Shown: positions 13,001-25,000 of the stretch, piece after piece
How the letters are laid out: the number at the start of each line of letters is the position of its first letter
Numbering within the stretch: the first letter of the stretch is position 1
From: Aristolochia californica
Taxonomy: Eukaryota; Streptophyta; Magnoliopsida; Piperales; Aristolochiaceae
Direction of reading: 5' to 3'
Length of the DNA stretch: 64,000 nt
Assembly: GCA_029961685.1 (NCBI GenBank)
Contig: JARWKL010000007.1
Coordinates: 1,632,708-1,696,707, forward strand
Program-made: the position numbers and the translations under genes
The notes under the pieces: generated by a model
The model's input: the letters and a program-made list of their open reading frames with translations, nothing else
The model's database searches: none
What the model was told of the DNA's origin: nothing

Positions 13001-16000
13001 CATCCCATCAAGATGTACTTTATACTATAGACCCACCAACAATCTCTGTACCATCTGGTGCATCACATAGTATCCATGTCTACCTTAACATCAGTGTTTG
13101 CATCCCCTCATCCATTTTTTGTTTTAATTTAGGCACATCATGGCCCCCCCATAGAGACAGTTTTTGGCAATGAAGAAGCAAAGGATTTATTGTACAGATA
13201 ACTGATCAAAAGATACAAAGTTTGATAATGGATGTTGAGTAAAAGAATGTACTCTTTCTTGAGATCAATAGGGGGATCAAGGTCAGGTGGAATAGAACCC
13301 ACAGCCAAAGGTGATGAAGGTGGAGGAGCTGCATCTATTAGACTTGTCTTCTTTTTCCACTTGTTGCTCATAAAGAGAATATGCACCTCACTAATAGGAA
13401 CTTGAAGAGGAACAAATTGGCTATGAGGATTAACCACTAGATGAGACACCTCACGAAAATAATGGAGTATCCTCAAATAACTTCGCATCAACCAAAACAT
13501 ACATCTTTATCGAAAGAAGATCACAACACTTGTACCTCTCTAAGACATAAGTACCCTAAGAAAACATGTGACTGATCTAGGAGAGAGCTTGTTTATAGAG
13601 GGACCAAAGGAATGTACAAAACACAACCAAGACATAATGAAGCATTATAAACAACCCAATGTCTGGTCTGAGAATAAGAAGAGAAATTTAATAGTTCAAA
13701 CAACCCCCCCACAAAAAAAAACCTCTGGGAACATTCACAAGAAAAAGGTACTGATCACCTCAAGTAAGTGACATTTTTCTGTTCAGTTGCCTCATTTTGC
13801 TAAAGGGTAGGAAGAAACACACTCACAAACTTCAGTAAACCAATTATGCACATATTAATCAAGACCATTGTCAAAATGCAAAAACACCAACTGGGTCTTT
13901 ATTTCATTACAAAAGTTTTCAAACATATCAAATTCAGGCCTGTCTCGCATAAGATAGCCCCCACCTCAACCTACTACAATCATCAACAAATGACACAATT
14001 ACCCATAAAAAAATGGATTAGGTACCCTGCATGGGCCTTATACATCAAAAAGAAGTATATCAAAGGGAGCAGCACAATGATGATCACAAGAAGAGGAAAA
14101 GGAAAAGATGATTCAAACAATGTTAACAAAATCCCTGACCCCCTCAGATAAAATGGTGAGATGAGGGCATCAAGTGGAGAAGAATCGAGAAGATAGAGAA
14201 AGAGAGAGAGAGAGAGAGAGTTAAAGGTCAGTTTCAACATCCCTTCTCACATAAGTAAAATATGAGTAAACTACAGAATTGTCCCTCTCTAGTACATCTG
14301 GATTATCTTATCTCTAAGTACATAAAGGAGAAAGTTAATAATATAAAAAGTCACATTCTCTTCAAAAAAAAAAAATTAATATAAAAAGTCACATAAACAC
14401 CATAGTTATGAGAGAGCATATTACCAAACTACCTTTTAAGTAAACAAACAAAACACTTCTTTACAATACATCTCAACAAAAAGTACTGAAAATGGAAAAA
14501 TGGATGAAAGAAAACAGCCAGTAATCAGAAGCCTCTTCACAATCAAAGTCTTTCACTATCATAAAAAAATAGCTCTCATCCACAAATGGAGCATATTTCT
14601 AGTATTAAACTGTAAGAGACCAATCTGCATCGAGATATCAGTATTTGCCCAAAGAACCATGAACCGGGGTGGATTTCAAGGATTTGCCCCAGAAATGGCT
14701 GGAAATTGAACAACCATCAACATGAAGCCAGGGGATAATCCACAAACAAGATCTCAACATCGATGTACCCACACTTATAATACATACATACAAAGGCCTA
14801 GATGACAAATGATAATGTGTTTTACTTAGGCATGCATATGAGACAATTTAGTACAACTTTACCTAGTACAATAAGGCAATGAAGTATGCAAGAAAGAAAA
14901 AAACGAAAGAAAGAAAGAAGAAAGCAGCAGCAAAAGAAGAAGAAGAAGAAGAAGAAATTTAGAAGCTTTATTTTTTTTTGGAGAAAAAATTTTAGAAGTT
15001 CTTCCTCCGTTTTTGTACATAGATGTGCCTATGAAATCCAAGAGAGCTTCCAAGTAAGAATCTTTTTAAGATTCATAAATGTTACAGATGAGTTATCACT
15101 TGCAAAAGGCATATAAAGCTATAAACTTCAACAGCAAATGCAGACTTTCCCAAAAAAACAATTTTACGCAGGATAATTAAAAGAACAAATTGTAACTTGT
15201 CCTGGAAAAACTACCAGATTACAACCTCAAGAAAAGAAAACTTCTTTGCTTGAAATCTTCTTCACAGTGACCAAGTCTTGCTTAAACCTTATTATGCCTT
15301 GACTATTGGTTACACACAAGACCCCACTCAAATACTCCAAGCACCAATGGGGCATGAACCAAGACCTGACATCAAAAAAAGCCCATGTGGCCATTCAGCC
15401 AAAGGGAAAACGTGATAGAACCATTGTGGGCATTTAGAGGCTCAATCCTAATAACTGAAAGACCCATTTCTAATGGAACATAAATGAAACCACAAATTTG
15501 CATCCTACACCATGAAGTGGGGGTGATGTAAAGGGAAATTCAAATTGTTACTGGTGAATACAGAAACGTTACCAATTTGCAACATGCAGCAATGTTTTTT
15601 GAAATGCAGCAATTAATAAGAGAAAGTTTTAAATTCAACAATTAGGTGAGCTGATATGTGCCCAGTCCTTAAATGGCTTTTTTTCATATATTTCACTTTT
15701 CAGGGCTGCAAAACTCTGCTTACATCTTTAGTCCTGGCCCAATCTTACCCTTCTCCTAACAATATTTTATCGATAGATGCGCATGCTGGCATATAGTCTT
15801 TTTCCACTTACACAGGCACATAGGAAACCTAATTCTCTAAATTCTTTAAAATGCTGTGGAAAGAGTAACAAAGGGTGCTTTCTTACCACACATAAAAGTT
15901 GGCGCTTTCCAGGAGTATCAGCTCCATGGTTACTGAATTTTGCTTCCAAGACAGCAATTAGAGCAACATTATCCTAGAGGACCATCAAGGCCAAAAGAAC

Positions 16001-16010
16001 CATTAGCCAA

Positions 16011-16053
<43 letters not shown>

Positions 16054-19000
16054 TAAAAAGAAGAAGAAGAAATAAATAAAAATAACAAATAAAAAAATCT
16101 AAAGTTAGAAATCAAGTTTTTTTTTGAAACACAAACAAATGAAGGTAATGAAACCGCACCTTAAGCAACCGATTTAGAGCAGTTTTCTTTTGAGCAGTTG
16201 GAACCACTGCCTCAGTTAAAGACTGTGCAGCTTTATTAAACTCGACCTGTATTATCAGAAAAAAGATTTCTTAGCAAAAAAGGAAGACAACAGCATAGTG
16301 CATGCCCCAAAGCTACAAAAAGGTAGCTTACTAAAGCCCATAAAAGACAAAATATAACTAAAACAAAATAGGTGTATTTTGAGTTAATGAGTGACGATAA
16401 TAGTGAGATAATACTTTCTCAAAAAAAAAAAAAAGAGCTAAATACATGAGGTTTAGTAAGAGAATGACTGTTAAGTTGGGTCCAAAGTCCATCCCAAAAT
16501 GACTAGCCAACTTAGGGAACCTCTTTCCCAGCTAATAAACTCTAGATCTTTTTACTCACTAATCCATGTGGGACTATTCCTTAACACTCCCCCTCACGTG
16601 TAGGCCTTCTTTTTGTCGCTCTACAAGTGGATAATTTAGGTGGCTCTCTTTTGTGGCTCTACAAGTGGCCCTCTTTTGTGGCTCTACAAGTAGACAGTTC
16701 ACATGTAAGCCCTTTTTTATGGCTCTACAAGTAGATAGTTTAGGTGTAAGTCCTCTTCTGTGGCTCTAAAAGTGGATAATTTTAGGTGTAGGCCCACATA
16801 TGAGTACCTATTCCGATAACATGTGAAGTTGGGTCAAAGGCCCATCCCAAAATGTCTAGCCAACTAAGGAAACCTCTTTTTCAACTAATAAACTCAACAT
16901 ATTTGTTCTCACTAATCCATGTGGGACTATTCCTTAACACCCCACCTCACGTGTAGGCCCTTTGGGCTCTTACATGTGGATAATTTAGGTGGAGGCCCAC
17001 ATACGAGTACCTGCTCTGATACCATGTGAAGTTGGGTCCAAGGCCTATCTGGGCTCTGACAAAACCAATGAGCGATGATAATAGTGCCAAATGGGAATTT
17101 TCCTTATTCTGCCTAATTTTGATGAAACAAATAATTCGAACTATGTGCTTTGAGTTAGTTCAAAACTGATTCATGCCTCTGCAATGCTGACTATTAGGAT
17201 AGTACCCTGACTAATCAAATAGTCCAGTTATTCAAAATGCAGAACAAAACTGCTAAAGAACAAGACTATTCAAATAGTATATCAAGTATATGAATATTCC
17301 AGTATTGTCAGAACTCAAACCATTCAAACAAGCCCTCTACCATTTGAACACTCAATCAAGCAAATAGTAGAAGAGGTCAAACCATTTGAACAGTCCCCCA
17401 AGTATTCAAATGGTGGACTCGACAAAAAAGTGGAAGACAAGGCCGTTCGAATGGCGGACTCAACAGCAAGTTGGAACAACAAGGTCATTCAAATAGTCCC
17501 TCAAGCATTCAAACAATGCATTCAACAGAGAGCTAGAAAAAATAAAGGACCATTCGAGTATTCAAATAGTGCATTAACAGACTTAAAATTTCAAGCCTAT
17601 TCAAATAAAAGTTTTCCAGCATTTGAACAAAAAGTGTTCCATGCAAGAGACTGTTTGAAGAGTGCCAAAACTGTTCGACCAGTGCTGGCCAAATAGTTGC
17701 TGAAATTGATTTCAAGCTTTGATTTCCACAACCTAAGTCTCCAAATCATATAAGTGACCTACTATTGTGTACAGCAGCTCAAACTGCGGATTTTACATAT
17801 TTATTTGCAAATTTAGTCAAGGATTTACTGTATTTTGCAAAAAAAGAGAAAATATCCCTCTTCCAAGCCAAACAACTCTACTTTGGAACGTTAAAATTTC
17901 TTCCATTTTAAGAAATTTTTCCACAATTCAAATAGAACCAAATGCTATAGTGACAAGGAAGTCTCCCAAAGCTCTCTTATACTTTTAAATCATCAATGGA
18001 AATCAGATTATCAATTCAAAGCTCACTCCCTCTTTGATTTCATGAAAGTCAAGTATACAAATGCTTCATTTCAATTTTAGATTCTCTTAGCTTGAATTCA
18101 TAATGCACTTGACATTCTTTGATTGTCAAATCATTTTGCATAGTCTGTGAGCTTTAATTTTTAAATCCATTATTCAATTGAGCTGTTTTTACAAGAGCCT
18201 TTATTTTGAAAACATTGCCAAAGTTATCAAAAAGTGCTCCAAAGTTTCAAATCAATTCAATTTTCCTTTGAGCTGCTTCTCACTTTTGAAGGCACATGAT
18301 GTCTAGGTGTACATGATTTATTCATAATTGTCATATTAGCCAAATCATCAAGAGGAATTTAGTGTGTTTACTCTGTAAAAGCAAGTCACCCTTGAATTTG
18401 TACTTCAAAAGCTTTGCATCCGTCTCACAATCCTTGCAAACTTTTGTGGTTGTTGTTGAGGGGTGTGTGTATTGTAGTGAGTTGTGTACTCACCAAGTGA
18501 TAGATATTTGTTACCTACAGCTGCAACTTTGGTGGCCTATGTTGTAATTGGCTTTTGTAGCCAAGTTGCTGTAATTTGGCCTCTGTGGCCTCAACTTGTA
18601 ACTGCCATTACGCAAATTTGACTAATTGGATTCAACTCCAAGATTTGGAAAAAACTTGGCAGTGGACTAAACCCTTGTGACTTTTTTGTGATTGAACTAA
18701 TTTACTCATTTCCGCACTTGGCATTGATTTCAAAATTGTGTATCAGAATTTACAAGGATTTGAACAAATTTCAAAATTATGAATTTGAGTGTACAAACCC
18801 ATTCCCTCCCCCCCAAGTTTGTACCTTTGGGACCCAAAAATTACTTATACCTATAACCCCAGTTCCTTTCAATTCAATAGCACATTCGGTTGCTAGTTCT
18901 CTTTATGCTCCATTAAATAACGCAGACATACGGAGAATTGCAGTCCTTATAAATCCTTTTGATTAGCACAATTTTTAATTTCTCTTTACACTCCAGTAGA

Positions 19001-22000
19001 TAACCCAAACTCTCTAGACAATTCTATGACAAGGTTAAGAATTAAGCAACTCAACAAGAATCATACAGAATGTATTTAATTGACCCACACCTCATATTTC
19101 TTGACATGGGAAAACCTGTCTCTGCGAAAGAAAGTTGCACAACCATCAATTGCATGAGCATTTCCACTGTAAACCTGCATATAATGGAATGACTTTAGCA
19201 AACCTGTACAGCATGAAATGACTTTAGCTTGGAGACATGAAACAAAAATAACTGAGGAAACCAGAAGTTCAAAGATTATCCACAACCTCAGCAGTTTTTT
19301 TCTTGTAGAGAGCTTGATAACCATGTTTATCCAATTCAGGAGCAAAAAAATCTTCAAAGTGGTCACTTTGAACCTGAAAGGACAAACAATTACCTCTTTC
19401 AGTTTGAAAAGGCAATTTGAAACAAGAAGAACAAAATAGGTATTATCAATACAAGCACAAAGTCCAGATTCCAGTTAGAATAGTTCAACAAGTGAATCAA
19501 CACTCAAACTATTACATAAATCATTAAAGCATGTTCATATGGCCACCACATAGGATCGAATAAGGGGCTCACAGTTGGCGAACAATAACTTAATGCTCTA
19601 TTAGTTTTTTCTCAGATATGACAAACTAATCCAGTATTCTCATATAATCAAATCTGCACATCGATCTTATCCATTTAGAAAGTTGTTGATGAAATTAAGC
19701 ACAAATTTGCAATTATGTACCTCTTGAAAGCAGAGAATATCAGCATGATAGCCAACAATTTCTCTCAATAAGTTCTGCCTACGGTAAGGCCACGAAAGAG
19801 CCCAAGATGGACAGTAGCTGTAAAATTCACTTGACGCATCAGCATCAGATAGAATATTGTATGACAGCACACTGAAGGTCCCTGATGAAGCAGCCCGACC
19901 ATCCGAATCCAAATGCCCAATCAAATCAACTCCATTCACTGGAATCATGTAACGTGGACTGGGAGAGGGTGCCGGAATAACTCGGGATGTAAAAATTGTG
20001 TTTGGGGTTCCCACTGGAATTCGTGTTTCAGTATCCACTGCCACACACTCAAACTTTAAAACATGACCAATATCATCGGCAGTAGGAGTATATGTTTTAG
20101 ACCGGCCAACTTCGAACCAGGTTTCGCCATTGCTGCTCCTCTCTGTGACAGCTGTAGGATACAAGGGAGTAGCAGACCCATTATTCAAACTCGGGCTCTG
20201 CCCTACAGTTGGCGCAGAACTAGAATTTAGACTTCCAGATCCAGAACTACCAAAACGGCCAAATAACTCTTCCTCCTCAGCTCCATTTTCATGTACAGCG
20301 CTAGCAGCACGATCGTGTAGAACCCTGTGATGCTGCCATGCATCTGAGAAACATCTAGGAGAGCAGTGATAACTCTTGGCAACCGGTAGTTTGGCCTTTA
20401 CACATCCTAGACACTGCAAGGTTGCTTGTTCAGATGGGTGTACACTGCATACAGCAACTTTTTTGTCACTTTGAATACGATACCTACAACAAATTGTAAA
20501 GGGAGAAATAGATGTGAATAAGGGAACAAGTTTTTGCATCTACAGATTGAAAAGATAGATGCAGAAGAAGTAAACAAAGGAGAGGTATATGCATGCAGGA
20601 CTGGATAATTATCGAAAGATGGGATCTACCAATAAGGTAGACAACATCAGTAACCCAGAAAAGAGAGTCAATTAACAATGGAAACATTTTGGTCCTTTTC
20701 TTTAGACTGGCTATTACTCAACTTTTACCTTCCTAGAACCCAACACTCACATCACTACACCACCAAGCACCCACCAGTTAAAATGGAAGTGAAGACTTTC
20801 TACTCCCACATAGTTTCTAGACTCTTTGTTGCTCTCATTCTTCACAAATGCAAACAAAATCAGAAATAAACAAAGCCAGTTCGAAAATTGAAAAAAGCAA
20901 CTTCCATCCAATTAAACAAATACACCAAACAAATTCAAAATTAAATATTCCACTAATTTGGAACCTTGTTTCAACCCAACCAAGTGAATGATTCTTACAG
21001 CAGCCAGAAAACATAAAATAGAAATCTCCCAGTCTGATAAAACAGAAGAAGAGTGGTAAACGGAAGGCAAAATGAAAAAAGGGAAACCAAAGGCAGAATA
21101 AGAAGGCAAGAAAATTAATGATAATGAGCTAGAGAGACGAAGAGACGCCTAAGAGAGGACGAACGTTTGACAATGTAACATTGACACCATTTGACTTATA
21201 AATATAAAGAGCATGTGTTTACTACATTTACTTCTATTATATTGGCAGTCTATCAAGTGGCTAGCACACATCTTCAATCTGCATTCTACTAGATAGCATC
21301 TTCAGTGGATTACTAAACTTATAAATATAAAGGAGAGTTTGTAGGATAATCCATATACATTTGTATCTAACATAAACAAAGGTAACACTTAATATGCCAC
21401 TAGCATCAGCTGATCATTGCACTGTCTTTAGGAAACTTTTTTTAGAAAGGTAATATTTCATTTCAAAGCCAAAAGGCGACAGACAAAACATATAATGATC
21501 ACCAAATATAAATATCTTATCTAAAAAGTAATTATATAAGTCTTTTTTACAGTTCAAATTTCTTAATGGCGTCCACACATTGAAAGCATTCATTTTCTAT
21601 CCTTCACCTCCATTTTTATTACTTTTCGGTATATTTCATCACTTCCATCATCATCGACATTGTTCTCACCATAATGCTCACCCCCATTCCTTCAACATCA
21701 CCATCCTCACCCTCATCCATCCCTCATCCCATCAACATCATCACACCCACCCCCACCCCACCTCCATCCTCATTATCATCACAAACAACAACAAAAACAT
21801 ATCATGCTCATCAATGACAATGACAATGACAACAACACGAACAATATCGTTGTCATCATCATCATTATCATTATCAATGGTTTCTAGCAGCCGTGTTGCT
21901 CGCACATTAGATCTTTCTCTTACATTCTAATCTATCACCTCTTACTACATCAGGTTGATCTTCTGTAACTATTTCCTCAGCACTTTCATCCACGTCATTA

Positions 22001-25000
22001 TGTGAAAACTAACAGAAGTTATTAATGAATGCTAGATTAAGTATACAGTGCATTACTGGAAAGATATAATGGCACAATTTAGAAAGTTATAAATTAATAA
22101 AGCCATCAAACCCGGACATTTTAAAGTCAATGCTATTCTTCCAGAATTAACCCAAAAGCCAAAATTTTGATAACTTAACATCTGTTAATGCCCAAGAAAA
22201 TATCTTTAAACAATTAACTAGTCATATCCCTTGTAGAGAGAATTAATTTACATTTATTTCTGGACCCCACATTGCTCAACCCTACAAGAATCCAGTTCCA
22301 ACATCATGACACAAAGAGAATGATGATAACAATGACAATGAAGATGATGATGATATTAATAACTAAAGAAGTTCATAAAAATGACAGTTTTGTAACCATA
22401 ATACATTTTTCTGCTACAAGGATTAAATCCTCCTCTTCGAACCAACTACATTCTCTACTTTATAAAGGAAACAATTTCATTTTAAGTGAAAGCAACTTTT
22501 CATCTCTGTGTGTAACTGGCCAAACAAGTAAAGTTGGATCTAAGCAGATAATTGGGAGAAAACTTCAACATCTAGAAAAAAACTACAGTAGGTTGAGCTC
22601 CAAAAACGATGGTATTCCTAAGATCACCATAAGCTGATCATATATCCAGTCTATGTATATAAATGAAGAGAAAAAGAAACAGAAAGAGTGGGAGAAAGAG
22701 AGAGAGACAGAGAGACAGAGAGAGAGAGAGAATTTGAAGCATTCAATTCGCCTCTTGCAGTTAATGATGGTTATCTCAATAAATGGTTCATCGAAACAAT
22801 TTCATTTTAAGTGAAAGCAACTTTTCATCTCTGTGTGTAACTGGCCAAACAAGTAAAGTTGGATCTAAGGAGATAATTGGGAGAAAACTTCAACATCTAG
22901 AAAAAAAACTACAGTAGGTTGAGCGCCAAAAAGGATGGTATTCCTAAGATCACCATAAGCTGATCATATATCCAGTCTATGTATATAAATGAAGAGAAAA
23001 AGAAACAGAAAAAGTGGGAGAAAGAGAGAGAGAGAGAGAGAGAGAGTTTCAAGCATTCAATTCGCCTCTTGCAGTTAATGATGGTTATCTCAATAAATGG
23101 TTCATCGAAACAATTTCATTTTAAGTGAAAGCAACTTTTCATCTCTGTGTGTAACTGGCCAAACAAGTAAAGTTGGATCTAAGCAGATAATTGGGAGAAA
23201 ACTTCAACATCTAGAAAAAAACTACAGTAGGTTGAGCTCCAAAAAGGACGGTATTCCTAAGATCACCATAAGCTGATCATATATCCAGTCTATGTATATA
23301 AATGAAGAGAAAAAGAAACAGAAAGAGTGGGAGAAAGAGAGAGAGAGAGAGAGAGAGTTTGAAGCATTCAATTCGCCTCTTGCAGTTAATGATGGTTATC
23401 TCAATAAATGGTTCATCCAAATGCTCTTACAATTATCCTTTACTTTAGGCATGTTTAGGGTTAGCATCATTACATTGTACATCAATCAATAATCTTAGAA
23501 AACCATGAAAAGACAAGATTACAAGAAAAGTCATGGATGTGTGGCTTGGGTTTGCCACAATGGTCACATGGCAGGAGTTTCAAATGCATGGTCTTGAGCT
23601 CAAGTCTCGCTAGCGGTTCTAGGTGAAGTGTGCGAGTGATATCAACATTCAAGATAAAAATGAAAAGAAAAGACAGTCATGGTTTACTCAAATGTACTCA
23701 AATCCTAACACATCAGAAAATTATAAGCCTATCAAGAAAATTCACAGAATTGCAGAAAACACCAATGAAACCATTAAAAGAAGCAATAGAAAAAAATAAA
23801 CAACAAAGAAAGAAACACCTATATACATAGGAAATTTACACAAAAGCATGGATACATTTACAGATACAGTTCTAGATTTTGGACACTTCCATCATGCAAC
23901 TATCAGCCTAAACATGAGTGAAGGTGAATTGACAGAGCACTCTGCTATCGATATGGGAATGAATTATCAACATATTTTTAACTCTAAAGATGGCAGAAAA
24001 TGCACGTAGTCATTACGCCCTAAATATCTTCAACCTTTACCCAATTTAGGGAAGTTGACAAGTAATTCACACAACAAATAGTACTCATGAATTGCTCATA
24101 TAAGCAGTGAAGCTCTTTTGCAAACTACAATAAGTTTTTCAAAAAGGCAAGTCTGGCTGTGTATAAAAATTTGAAAATATAAAGAAAGAGGAGCCTAGCT
24201 TAGAGTACTCCTGGCCAGTAGGCCATTCCAGGCCCATGAAGCAAATAGATCATGCAAAATAAATTTTGGTAGCCAATTTTCTAGCAATGGTTAAAAAAAA
24301 CATCATAGCAGTAGGTATACAGCCACCAAGAGTAACCATTAATTACTGAGCAAATGCCTCCACTTCTTGGTATGATGCGGCATCCACACTTGGCTGCAAA
24401 CTACAGCTCCAAACTTGCACTGGCTTCACATTTTTTAGCCCTTTTAGTAGTTAGACTCAAGATACTTTATTCCCTTATTTCCCCTATCATCTCAAGTTTA
24501 TAATTTTCATAAAATTACCTGGCCTCCTTGGAACCAGTCCATGGCTACACCCTACAACATAAAGAATGTCTATGTAAAGTTGTAATAGTTTAAAGGCCAC
24601 TAGTAATCTAGCTAACTGTATTCCTCATCTAAGAGGTCCTCCCAAAAAAATAACAAATAAATAAAGATTATTTTGAATATAGTTTGCTGGGCCCAGCTTA
24701 GTGAGACATGTTAATCTCGCTTTCATAGATGTAAGTACCTCTCAAGAAAGCAACATCATGACAACTAACCATAAATCCATGTCAAGAAAATATCTGCCAA
24801 ATGGTCAAAAGGACTGCAACAAGAGCATGCTGCAGATAATATTTAATTACAAAGCTACTGAACCCCCCACATGAACTTCTTTGACAAGTGCATTAGGTAA
24901 TCAGTAGCAAGATGGCATTTTTTTAACTGTCTTCAGACAATTCAATTTTCAGAAAGTACATAATGTTTATCAACTCAATACTGTTTTTCCAACTAATGCT

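Noticed and set aside
14859..15116. ORFs with poly-Leu or poly-Lys
   Set aside because: Translation of an AAG/CTT simple repeat.
21580..21930. 116-aa plus-strand ORF rich in His, Ser and Thr
   Set aside because: Translation of a CAT/ATC low-complexity tract.
22468..23417. Regular repeats that might suggest a CRISPR-like array
   Set aside because: Units are about 315 bp with no spacers, in a plant intron; this is a tandem triplication.
23540..23625. Possible tRNA-derived SINE or tRNA gene
   Set aside because: A B-box-like string (GAGCTCAAGTCTCGC) is present, but there is no matching A box at the right distance, no cloverleaf and no visible 3' tail.
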